Assembly (NCBI GenBank): GCA_947174985.1 | Contig: CAMWLB010000232.1 | Location: 1 to 5,175 of the forward strand | Direction: 5' to 3' | Length of the DNA stretch: 5,175 nt | Source: an uncultured Lachnospiraceae bacterium | Lineage (GTDB): Bacteria > Bacillota > Clostridia > Lachnospirales > Lachnospiraceae | In this document: positions 1 through 5,175 of the stretch, one piece after another | Layout of the letters: each line of letters begins with the position of its first letter | How positions within the stretch are numbered: position 1 is the first letter of the stretch | Program-made: the position numbers and the translations under genes | The notes under the pieces: model-generated | The model's database searches: none | Told to the model about the DNA's origin: nothing | The model's input: the letters and a program-made list of their open reading frames with translations, nothing else

Positions 1-324
1 CAAATCAGTGAGATGCGGGAAAACGATATCTTGCGAGACATTCTGCTGGAGGAGGAAAGAGTGCCGAGCACCAATGAACTGGCAAAGCTTTACGCAATCA
101 ATCCTGCCACGGCGGCGAAGGGCATCAATATACTGGTGGAGCAGGAAATTCTGTACAAGAAGCGAGGGATTGGTATGTTCGTAAAAGCAGGTGCAAAAAC
201 GAAAATCAAAAAGAGAAGGCAGAGTGAATTTTTTGATCATTATGTAAAAAAGCTGTTAGAGGAAGCGGAAAGCATTGGCATTACCAAAGAGGAACTGGTA
301 GTCATGATAGAAGAGAGTAAGTAG
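1..324 (+). CDS. GntR-family transcriptional regulator, YtrA subfamily (5' end outside the window)
   Basis: This is probably a DNA-binding repressor of the transporter genes downstream. The reading frame is open from base 1, and the first residues (QISEMRENDIL) match the helix that precedes the winged helix-turn-helix in GntR proteins. The Met at base 13 is therefore internal, and roughly 12-15 N-terminal residues should lie upstream. In the 107 visible residues, VPSTNELAKLYAINPATAAK (21-40) is the helix-turn-helix. LYKKRGIGMFV (51-61) is the wing, with Met where the family usually has Thr in GxGTFV. After the wing there are only about 45 mostly charged helical residues, with no large effector domain. 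That short tail is the mark of the YtrA subfamily, whose members sit beside ABC transporters and repress them. The stop is 40 bases before the preferred ATPase start. The family call is secure; the ligand is unknown, and the promoter and operator lie outside the window. Confidence 0.88.
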   Translation, partial: QISEMRENDILRDILLEEERVPSTNELAKLYAINPATAAKGINILVEQEILYKKRGIGMFVKAGAKTKIKKRRQSEFFDHYVKKLLEEAESIGITKEELVVMIEESK

Positions 325-346
325 AGGGTGGAAACCCGAGACAAAG

Positions 347-352
347 AAAGGA
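347..352 (+). promoter_or_regulatory. Ribosome binding site deciding the ATPase start
   Basis: AAAGGA directly abuts the first in-frame ATG at 353, which leaves no room for initiation there. It lies 12 bases before the second ATG at 365, which is a little long but workable. A weaker GGA at 355-357 sits 7 bases before 365. Spacing therefore favours 365, and the resulting N-terminus (MTDEKLVCSNITKTYG) fits the family. The case is moderate only. Confidence 0.45.
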
Positions 353-364
353 ATGGAACATAAT

Positions 365-1240
365 ATGACAGATGAAAAATTAGTGTGCAGCAATATCACA
401 AAAACATATGGAAAAAAGGAAGTTTTGAAGAATATAAATCTGGAACTGGAAAAGGGTAAAATATATGGTCTGATAGGAAGGAACGGTGCAGGAAAGACGA
501 CGCTTTTGTCCATTCTTTCCGCCCAGAACCCGGCAAGTTCGGGAACGGTTATGCTGGGGACGGAGCCGGTGTGGGAAAACAGGAAGGCGCTGGACCATAT
601 CTGTTTTTCCAGAGAAATCAGCGCGCTTGGAGCAAACGGACAGGGGAATGGTTACAAGGTAAAGGATTATCTGCGCGCTGCGGCCTGGTATTTGCCGAAC
701 TGGGACAAGGAGATGGCGGACAGACTGATAAAGGAATTTGATTTGGACGTGAAAAAGAGGGTTATTAAGCTGTCAAAAGGCATGCTGTCCATGCTTACCA
801 TCGTGATTGCACTGGCAAGCAAGGCGGATTATACCTTTTTAGACGAGCCGGTAGCGGGACTGGACGTGGTGATGCGGGAGTATTTTTACCGCACTCTGGT
901 GGAGGAGTTCACCGAGAGCGGGCGTACCTTTATCGTTTCCACCCATATCATCGAGGAGGCGTCCGATGTACTGGAAGAGGTTATCATGCTGGATAAGGGA
1001 CAGATTATTTTGAAAGAAGATACGCAGGCACTTTTAGACCGTGCCGTACATGTGAGCGGCAAGGAAGACGTGGTGGCTGCGGCAACAAAGGGACTTCACT
1101 GTCTGCATGAGGAGAAGATAGGAAGAAGCAAGGGCGTAACCGTATTGCTTCATGAGGGAGAGCATATACAGGGAAATGCAGAACTGTCCGTGCAGCCTGT
1201 CAATCTGCAGCAGGTGTTTGTGGCGTTATGCAAAGAATAA
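365..1240 (+). CDS. ABC transporter ATP-binding protein (YtrB-like)
   Basis: This is the cytoplasmic ATPase that powers the two membrane proteins encoded downstream. The 291-residue product starts at the ATG at 365; the ATG at 353 would add four residues but has its SD abutting it. Walker A is GRNGAGKT (38-45), the signature is LSKGM (136-140) instead of LSGGQ, Walker B is YTFLDE (156-161), the D-loop is AGLD (164-167), and the switch His is in STHII (His194). The Q-loop position reads ICFSRE, so Glu84 seems to replace the usual Gln. A PNWD motif after the helical region and the LSKGM signature are typical of the YtrB-like, ABC-2-associated group. About 80 residues follow the nucleotide-binding fold and end in a VNLQQVFVAL segment, as in BcrA/YtrB-type ATPases. 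The order regulator, ATPase, permeases suggests an exporter; a peptide, antibiotic or lipid substrate is inference. No truncation is seen. Confidence 0.93.
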   Translation: MTDEKLVCSNITKTYGKKEVLKNINLELEKGKIYGLIGRNGAGKTTLLSILSAQNPASSGTVMLGTEPVWENRKALDHICFSREISALGANGQGNGYKVKDYLRAAAWYLPNWDKEMADRLIKEFDLDVKKRVIKLSKGMLSMLTIVIALASKADYTFLDEPVAGLDVVMREYFYRTLVEEFTESGRTFIVSTHIIEEASDVLEEVIMLDKGQIILKEDTQALLDRAVHVSGKEDVVAAATKGLHCLHEEKIGRSKGVTVLLHEGEHIQGNAELSVQPVNLQQVFVALCKE

Positions 1241-1266
1241 AATTTGCGCGGGGCGCAGATTTTATT
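1236..1266 (+). terminator. Stem-loop over the ATPase stop codon, possible partial terminator
   Basis: Bases 1236-1249 pair with 1253-1266 as a 14-bp stem with one G-U pair and a GGG loop. The core is TGCGC/GCGCA flanked by an A-rich left arm and a T-rich right arm (GATTTTATT). The stop codon (1238-1240) lies within the stem. The layout resembles an intrinsic terminator, but the T-tract is interrupted and belongs to the stem. Because the permease genes follow on the same strand, partial termination or an mRNA-stabilising or processing hairpin is more likely than full termination. Confidence 0.45.
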
Positions 1267-1270
1267 CCTG

Positions 1271-1310
1271 CAAATATGGATTTGAACCTGGTGGGTAAAA
1301 TCCATATTTG
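1271..1310. repeat. Perfect 13-bp inverted repeat in the ATPase-permease spacer
   Basis: CAAATATGGATTT at 1271-1283 is the exact reverse complement of AAATCCATATTTG at 1298-1310, with 14 bases between. The arms are AT-rich, and no T-tract follows, so a terminator role is unlikely. It could be a protein-binding operator, with arm centres about 27 bp apart, or a weak mRNA hairpin. The pairing is seen directly; the function is not known. Confidence 0.6.
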
Positions 1311-1342
1311 AGATTGACCAGTACGGGTAAAAGCAATATTTG
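1282..1342 (+). repeat. Imperfect 29-base direct repeat, two tandem copies with 32-base period
   Basis: Copy one (1282-1310) and copy two (1314-1342) match at 21 of 29 positions, counted by hand. The shared blocks are TTGA at the left, GGGTAAAA in the middle and ATATTTG at the right. A shorter third echo, GGGGAAAAGTGTTTGAT, follows at 1351-1367, without keeping the period. The left and right blocks stand 17 bases apart in each copy, like -35 and -10 boxes, and the second copy reads TTGACC-17-TATTTG. That -10 is poor, so a promoter is only a possibility. The spacing of about three helical turns would also suit a protein binding both copies. Confidence 0.55.
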
Positions 1343-1375
1343 GAGCCGATGGGGAAAAGTGTTTGATAAAGAAGA

Positions 1376-1381
1376 GAGAGG
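1376..1381 (+). promoter_or_regulatory. Ribosome binding site fixing the first permease start
   Basis: GAGAGG lies 8 bases before the ATG at 1390, a near-ideal spacing. This favours 1390 over the upstream in-frame TTG at 1363, which has only a weaker GGGGA (1351-1355) before it and would add nine charged or polar residues. Confidence 0.7.
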
Positions 1382-1389
1382 ATACTGGT

Positions 1390-2031
1390 ATGGATGGAAT
1401 TAAGAGAAATTTGTTATATTGGGGCTACACGATAGGACTGATGCTGTCGATGATTCTGGCTATGGTGCTGGGAATCTGTATCGTGACGGGGTTGGATGAG
1501 TCCGGCAATATTCTGCTTGCATTCTGTGCGACGATGGATGAGTTTGGGGGGATGTACATGCCGTTTTTTATGGGAATGCTGGGTATGGTGACGATAAACA
1601 ACTACCTGCCTTTTACCCTGACCATGGGCAGTACCAGAAGGGACAGCTTTATCGGTATGGAAATCATGCTGCATTTGGAGGGAATGCTTTTAATCGGCAT
1701 CATAATTGCTGCAGGCATCTTTTCGGGAAGGACGGCAAATGGCATGTTCTTTTTCGGCAGAGTGCTGCTGCTAGTAGCTTCTGCGGCTTTGTGCAATCTT
1801 TCAGGGTGGGCATACTTGCAATTTGGAAAAGTCGTCAGTCTGATTCTGTTTTTGGTATTGACCATTACGGGAGCACTTGGGGTGTCTGTTTTTGCGGCAA
1901 TGCATGAGGCAGGAAAATGGAGTCTGCCACAGTGGGGCCGACTTGTTTTAGTGGCGGCGGCAGTGGCAGCAGATGGTATTATGATTTATCTTTATGCCGG
2001 AAAAGTAAAGAATCTGGAAGTCAGGGTCTGA
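1390..2031 (+). CDS. ABC-2-type membrane protein, first permease of the transporter
   Basis: This is a 213-residue integral membrane protein, probably one half of the channel driven by the ATPase encoded upstream. About six hydrophobic segments are visible, near residues 10-34, 55-77, 94-112, 119-141, 147-170 and 183-203. The loop after the second segment carries MGSTRRDSF (79-87). This short Gly-x-Thr-Arg motif is common in ABC-2-like permeases and recurs in the next gene as MGRTRKEF. LQFGK (143-147) likewise parallels LKFGNK there. The C-terminus is short and basic (KVKNLEVRV). There is no signal peptide or extracellular domain. The ATG at 1390 was chosen for its SD at 1376-1381. The second permease follows after 18 bases, so the two are surely cotranscribed. 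The protein is too divergent to name, and the substrate is unknown. The membrane-component role is well supported by context and topology. Confidence 0.85.
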   Translation: MDGIKRNLLYWGYTIGLMLSMILAMVLGICIVTGLDESGNILLAFCATMDEFGGMYMPFFMGMLGMVTINNYLPFTLTMGSTRRDSFIGMEIMLHLEGMLLIGIIIAAGIFSGRTANGMFFFGRVLLLVASAALCNLSGWAYLQFGKVVSLILFLVLTITGALGVSVFAAMHEAGKWSLPQWGRLVLVAAAVAADGIMIYLYAGKVKNLEVRV

Positions 2032-2036
2032 AGGAG

Positions 2037-2045
2037 AAGGAGGAG
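2037..2045 (+). promoter_or_regulatory. Strong ribosome binding site of the second permease
   Basis: AAGGAGGAG lies 4 bases before the ATG at 2050, with its AGGAGG core 5-6 bases away. It is preceded by another AAGGAGAAGG purine run right at the stop of the first permease. The close spacing suggests coupled translation of the two membrane proteins. Confidence 0.75.
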
Positions 2046-2049
2046 AAGA

Positions 2050-2778
2050 ATGAGCGGGCAGATAAAAAACACATGGCGTTCTTTGCAGGAAGAGCTGTTT
2101 GCACAGCTTTCCATGGTACTTATATTCGGCGTTTTGGGAAGTCTGTTTATGCTGTTTATCGTAAAGGTCGGCATGTCCGGTGAAGAGGAGAAGGTGTGGT
2201 TCCTGCTGGGGACGGTGATGGCGGTTGTCGGCTGCGTGATGGTAGGCATCATAATGGGTATATTAGGCTATGCTTCAGGCTTTAACATGATGGTGTCCAT
2301 GGGACGGACCAGAAAAGAGTTTTACATTACAAACTTTGTGGGGTCAGTGATCAACAATTTTGTCAGCATGGCGGCAATTCTTCTATTTTTAGCAGTGGAG
2401 AAAGGGTTTGGGTGGTTGGTTTACAGAGATGTGGAGCGTTATGTGGCGACGGAGCAGGTTTTTCTTGATTTTCGCGTAATCATGGCATATGTGTTGGGAA
2501 TGGCGGTGCTGCGCCTGATACTTGGCGCTTTGTTCCTGAAATTCGGAAACAAGCTTATGTGGTTTATTTGGGGAATCTGTATCTTGATTGGCATACTTTC
2601 GAGGAGTATCACAAAGGCGGCCGCAAACAAAAATGTAGTAATTTTGTGGCTGATAGGGGTAGGAAAAGGATTTTTCAATCTGGCAGAAGTATGGCAGGCG
2701 GCTTTCATAGTGGCAATAGGCGTAGTCCTGATATTGCTGGCATGGCTGATTACCAGAAAAAGAGCAGTGAAGGTATAA
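2050..2778 (+). CDS. ABC-2-type membrane protein, second permease of the transporter
   Basis: This is a 242-residue integral membrane protein, probably the partner of the preceding permease. Hydrophobic segments lie near residues 18-41, 47-75, 95-116, 140-163, 167-184 and 215-234. A soluble stretch around 118-139 (GWLVYRDVERYVATEQ) may form an extracytoplasmic or loop element. MGRTRKEFY (84-92) after the second segment and LKFGNK (163-168) before the fifth occur at the same relative places as MGSTRRDSF and LQFGK in the first permease. This supports common ancestry and a heterodimer. The C-terminus is basic (TRKRAVKV), as expected for a cytoplasmic end. The start is set by the AAGGAGGAG site. 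The gene ends the operon: its stop is 7 bases before a strong terminator. The substrate cannot be read from the sequence, and no catalytic or binding domain is present. Confidence 0.85.
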   Translation: MSGQIKNTWRSLQEELFAQLSMVLIFGVLGSLFMLFIVKVGMSGEEEKVWFLLGTVMAVVGCVMVGIIMGILGYASGFNMMVSMGRTRKEFYITNFVGSVINNFVSMAAILLFLAVEKGFGWLVYRDVERYVATEQVFLDFRVIMAYVLGMAVLRLILGALFLKFGNKLMWFIWGICILIGILSRSITKAAANKNVVILWLIGVGKGFFNLAEVWQAAFIVAIGVVLILLAWLITRKRAVKV

Positions 2779-2785
2779 AAATATC

Positions 2786-2848
2786 CGATATAAAAAGTCT
2801 GCTGTATGAGATGAGGCTTCATCTATCACAGCAGACTTTTTTATATCG
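2786..2848. terminator. Bidirectional intrinsic terminator between convergent genes
   Basis: Bases 2786-2805 pair with 2828-2848 over 20 bp with a single extra T. The core is AGTCTGCTGT/ACAGCAGACT with an A-run on the left and a six-T run on the right. Inside, AGATGA (2809-2814) pairs with TCATCT (2819-2824) around a four-base loop. On the minus strand the same stem is followed by a five-T run. It lies 7 bases after the second permease and 16 bases from the stop of the minus-strand gene, so it can end both transcripts. Confidence 0.92.
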
Positions 2849-2864
2849 TGTGCAGTATTCTCTT

Positions 2865-5175
2865 TTAAGATTCCAGATTGGTAACTGCGGTGGAGAGCAT
2901 AAGTTTGATACGGTTTAACTGGTTTACCTCGCTTGCGCCGGGATCATAATCGACGGCGACAATGTTGGAAGCAGGATACTGCCTGCGCAGCTCTTTGATA
3001 ACGCCTTTGCCGACCACATGGTTGGGCAGGCAGCCGAAGGGCTGGCAGCATACGATATTGGGTACACCGCTGTGAATCAGCTCCACCATTTCGCCGGTTA
3101 AGAACCAGCCTTCGCCGGTCTGATTGCCGATGGACACGATGGGCTCCGCATATTTTACCAAGTCGCGTATATGGGCGGGCGGCGTAAAATGCCGGCTCTT
3201 TTTTAATTCCTTTGCAGCAGCGCCGCGCAGCTTTTCAATCGCCCATATGCCGAGGGAGGAAATGCGCGCCGCTTTTTTGCTCATACCAAGTTCCTCAGCC
3301 TTGTATATCTGGTTGTAGAAGCAGTAGAGCATAAAGTCGATAAGGTCGGGCATAACTGCCTCCGCGCCTTCTGTTTCCAAAAGCTCCACGAGATGGTTGT
3401 TGCCGGCGGGAGAGAACTTCACCAGAATTTCTCCGACAATGCCCACGCGGGGTTTCTTTAAGTCCTCGTGAATGGGAATAGCGTCAAAATCCCTTACCAT
3501 CTCACGGCAGAGGCGGTTAAAGCGGAAGAAATTTAAGTGCTTGCCGGAGACAAATTCCTGTGCGGTTTTCAGCCATTTTTTGTGAACGACATCGACGCTT
3601 CCCGCTTCTTTTTCGTAGGGGCGCATCCGGTAGACGCAGCGCATAAAGATGTCGCCAAAGACGGCGCCATAGGCAGCGCGCATCAACATGTCTGCATTTA
3701 AGTGGAACCCGGGATTGCTCTCGATGCCCGCCAGATTCAGGGAAATAACGGGTATCTGTGCCATATCAGCCTTTTCCAGCGCACGGCGGATAAAGCCGAT
3801 GTAGTTGGTCGCACGGCAGCCGCCGCCCGTCTGGGACATAATGATGGCGGTACGGTTTAAGTCGTATTTGCCGGAAAGCAGCGCTTCCATAATCTGTCCT
3901 ACCACCAGAAGAGAAGGATAGCAGGCGTCATTGTTGACGTATTTTAATCCCATATCCACGGAGTGCTTATTGTCATTGTTTAATACGACAAAATGGTAGC
4001 CGCAGGCATTGAAGGCAGGCTCCAATACCTCAAAGTGAATGGGCGACATCTGCGGGCAGAGTATCGTGTAGCTTTTCCGCATATCCTCCGTAAAAGATAC
4101 TTTGTTTATGGCGGAGGAGTGCAGCGTCCGCTGCTTTGCCTGTTTCTCCCTGACGCGGAGGGCGGACAAAAGAGAGCGGATACGGATACGTGCCGCGCCT
4201 AAGTTGTTTACTTCGTCGATTTTCAAACAAGTATATATCTTGTCGGAACCGGAAAGGATATCGTTCACCTGGTCGGTGGTAACGGCGTCCAGTCCGCAGC
4301 CGAAGGAGTTTAGCTGAATCAGGTCAAGATCATCCGTGGTCTTGACATAGCTTGCCGCCGCGTACAGGCGGGAATGGTACATCCACTGGTCGGAAACAAT
4401 CAGCGGACGTTCCGGACAGCCTAAGTGTGAGATGGAATCCTCTGTCAGAACCGCGATGCCGTAGGAGGTAATCAGCTCGGGAATACCGTGGTTGATTTCC
4501 TGATCCACATGGTAGGGGCGTCCGGCCAGAACGATACCGCGCTTTTTGTTTTCGTGCATCCAGCGAAGCGTTTCCTCACCTTTTTTCTTCATATCCTCTC
4601 TTGCGGCAGACTGTTCTGCCCAGGCCGCGGCAACCGCTTCTTTTACCTCTTGTGCGGGAAGTTCCTTAAATTCCTTGATGAGCGCCGCAGCAATCGTTTC
4701 AGGAGACTTAAAGGACATAAAGGGATTGCGGAATACGACCTCGCCCCGGCCGATTTCCTCCACATTGTTCTTGATGTTTTCAGAGTAGGAGGTGACGATG
4801 GGACAGTTGTAATGGTTGTTGGCACCCTCTACCTCATCGCGTTCGTAAAACAGGGCGGGATAGAAGATAAAGGGAATGTTTTGTTTAATCAGCCATGTCA
4901 CATGTCCGTGCGCCAGCTTGGCAGGGTAGCACTCAGATTCGCTGGGAATGGATTCGATGCCCAGCTCGTAAATCTTCCGGTTGGAGGCGGGTGAAAGCAC
5001 AACCTGATACCCTAACTTCGTAAAGAAGGTAAACCAGAAGGGGTAATTTTCGTACATATTGAGCACTCTCGGAATACCTACCGGCCCGCGCTTTGCCTTG
5101 TCGGGAGAGAGCGGTTCGTAGGAGAAGAGTCGTTTTAATTTGTAGTCAAAAAGGTTCGGCACATCACTTGTGGTC
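2865..5175 (-). CDS. Acyl-CoA dehydratase activase-related protein, DUF2229/HgdB-like C-terminal part (5' end outside the window)
   Basis: This is the C-terminal portion of a large protein of the 2-hydroxyacyl-CoA dehydratase activator group. The frame stays open to the right edge (TTSD precedes the GTG at 5162), so that GTG is internal. Full-length relatives are about 1400 residues, with one or two BcrAD/BadFG-type ATPase domains in front; these would lie beyond 5175. Numbering from that GTG, DUF2229 begins near residue 26 (GPVGIPRVLNMYENYPFW) and includes SECYPAKLAHGH (75-86) and NCPIVTSY. HgdB-like segments follow: GRPYHVDQEINHGIP (214-228), FGCGLDAVTT (287-296), NDACYPSLL (411-419), TGGGCRATNYIGF (445-457) and QPFGCLPNHVVGKG (707-720). 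The end is DYDPGASEVNQLNRIK (738-753). Known relatives use ATP-driven electron transfer to Fe-S enzymes. The exact substrate of the giant fusions is unsettled, so only the family is claimed. The gene is convergent with the transporter operon. Confidence 0.9.
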   Translation of the reverse strand, partial: TTSDVPNLFDYKLKRLFSYEPLSPDKAKRGPVGIPRVLNMYENYPFWFTFFTKLGYQVVLSPASNRKIYELGIESIPSESECYPAKLAHGHVTWLIKQNIPFIFYPALFYERDEVEGANNHYNCPIVTSYSENIKNNVEEIGRGEVVFRNPFMSFKSPETIAAALIKEFKELPAQEVKEAVAAAWAEQSAAREDMKKKGEETLRWMHENKKRGIVLAGRPYHVDQEINHGIPELITSYGIAVLTEDSISHLGCPERPLIVSDQWMYHSRLYAAASYVKTTDDLDLIQLNSFGCGLDAVTTDQVNDILSGSDKIYTCLKIDEVNNLGAARIRIRSLLSALRVREKQAKQRTLHSSAINKVSFTEDMRKSYTILCPQMSPIHFEVLEPAFNACGYHFVVLNNDNKHSVDMGLKYVNNDACYPSLLVVGQIMEALLSGKYDLNRTAIIMSQTGGGCRATNYIGFIRRALEKADMAQIPVISLNLAGIESNPGFHLNADMLMRAAYGAVFGDIFMRCVYRMRPYEKEAGSVDVVHKKWLKTAQEFVSGKHLNFFRFNRLCREMVRDFDAIPIHEDLKKPRVGIVGEILVKFSPAGNNHLVELLETEGAEAVMPDLIDFMLYCFYNQIYKAEELGMSKKAARISSLGIWAIEKLRGAAAKELKKSRHFTPPAHIRDLVKYAEPIVSIGNQTGEGWFLTGEMVELIHSGVPNIVCCQPFGCLPNHVVGKGVIKELRRQYPASNIVAVDYDPGASEVNQLNRIKLMLSTAVTNLES

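Noticed and set aside
13..324. The Met at base 13 as the start of the GntR regulator
   Set aside because: The frame is open to base 1, and the preceding residues QISE match the conserved first helix of GntR proteins, so the gene begins outside the window.
1363..1389. Upstream TTG start for the first permease
   Set aside because: It would add nine polar residues (MIKKREDTG) with a weaker SD, while the ATG at 1390 has GAGAGG at 8 bases.
1470..2585. A shared 13-base stretch, GGGAATCTGTATC, in both permease genes
   Set aside because: It encodes GICI in the first helix of one protein and the fifth of the other, so it is not at equivalent positions and is likely chance in hydrophobic codons.
2389..2829. 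Minus-strand open frames of 146 and 127 codons opposite the second permease
   Set aside because: They overlap a well-supported membrane protein gene and run into the terminator stem; their Cys/His/Gln-rich compositions are what reversed membrane-protein codons give.
4488..4994. A 168-codon open frame on the plus strand opposite the large minus-strand gene
   Set aside because: It lies wholly within a clearly conserved minus-strand coding region, has no family resemblance and no convincing ribosome binding site; it is an antisense shadow.

Overview
The window looks like chromosomal DNA of an anaerobic Firmicute, most likely a clostridial gut organism of the Lachnospiraceae type. The reasons are strong purine-rich Shine-Dalgarno sites, intermediate base composition, a YtrA-like GntR regulator with its ABC transporter, and a very large DUF2229/HgdB-type protein of the acyl-CoA dehydratase activase group that is common in such anaerobes. 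The genus cannot be named from this sequence alone.

Layout. Bases 1-2778 hold four plus-strand genes that look like one transport operon, entered after its beginning. They are the 3' part of a small GntR/YtrA-family repressor (1-324), an ABC ATPase (365-1240), and two six-helix membrane proteins (1390-2031 and 2050-2778). The two membrane proteins share motifs and are probably diverged paralogues forming the membrane part of one exporter. The ATPase and the permeases are separated by 149 bases containing a stem-loop over the ATPase stop codon, a perfect 13-bp inverted repeat, and a 29-base element repeated in tandem at a 32-base period. A strong bidirectional terminator (2786-2848) closes the operon and also serves the convergent gene.

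From 2865 to the right edge the minus strand encodes the C-terminal 769 or so residues of a protein that continues beyond the window. It has the DUF2229 and HgdB-like regions found in giant fusions of 2-hydroxyacyl-CoA dehydratase activator with dehydratase-like domains. The visible part reads as two diverged halves, each with a matching trio of cysteines, which suggests two bound Fe-S clusters or one double-cubane site.

How the genes work together. The GntR protein probably represses its own operon and responds to a small molecule or membrane stress. The ATPase and permease pair then export an unknown substrate; peptide or antibiotic export is the usual theme for such systems. The minus-strand gene is functionally unrelated and shares only the terminator. 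No RNA gene, CRISPR array or insertion sequence was seen. The most novel-looking items are the twin cysteine triads and the repeat-rich spacer inside the transporter operon.
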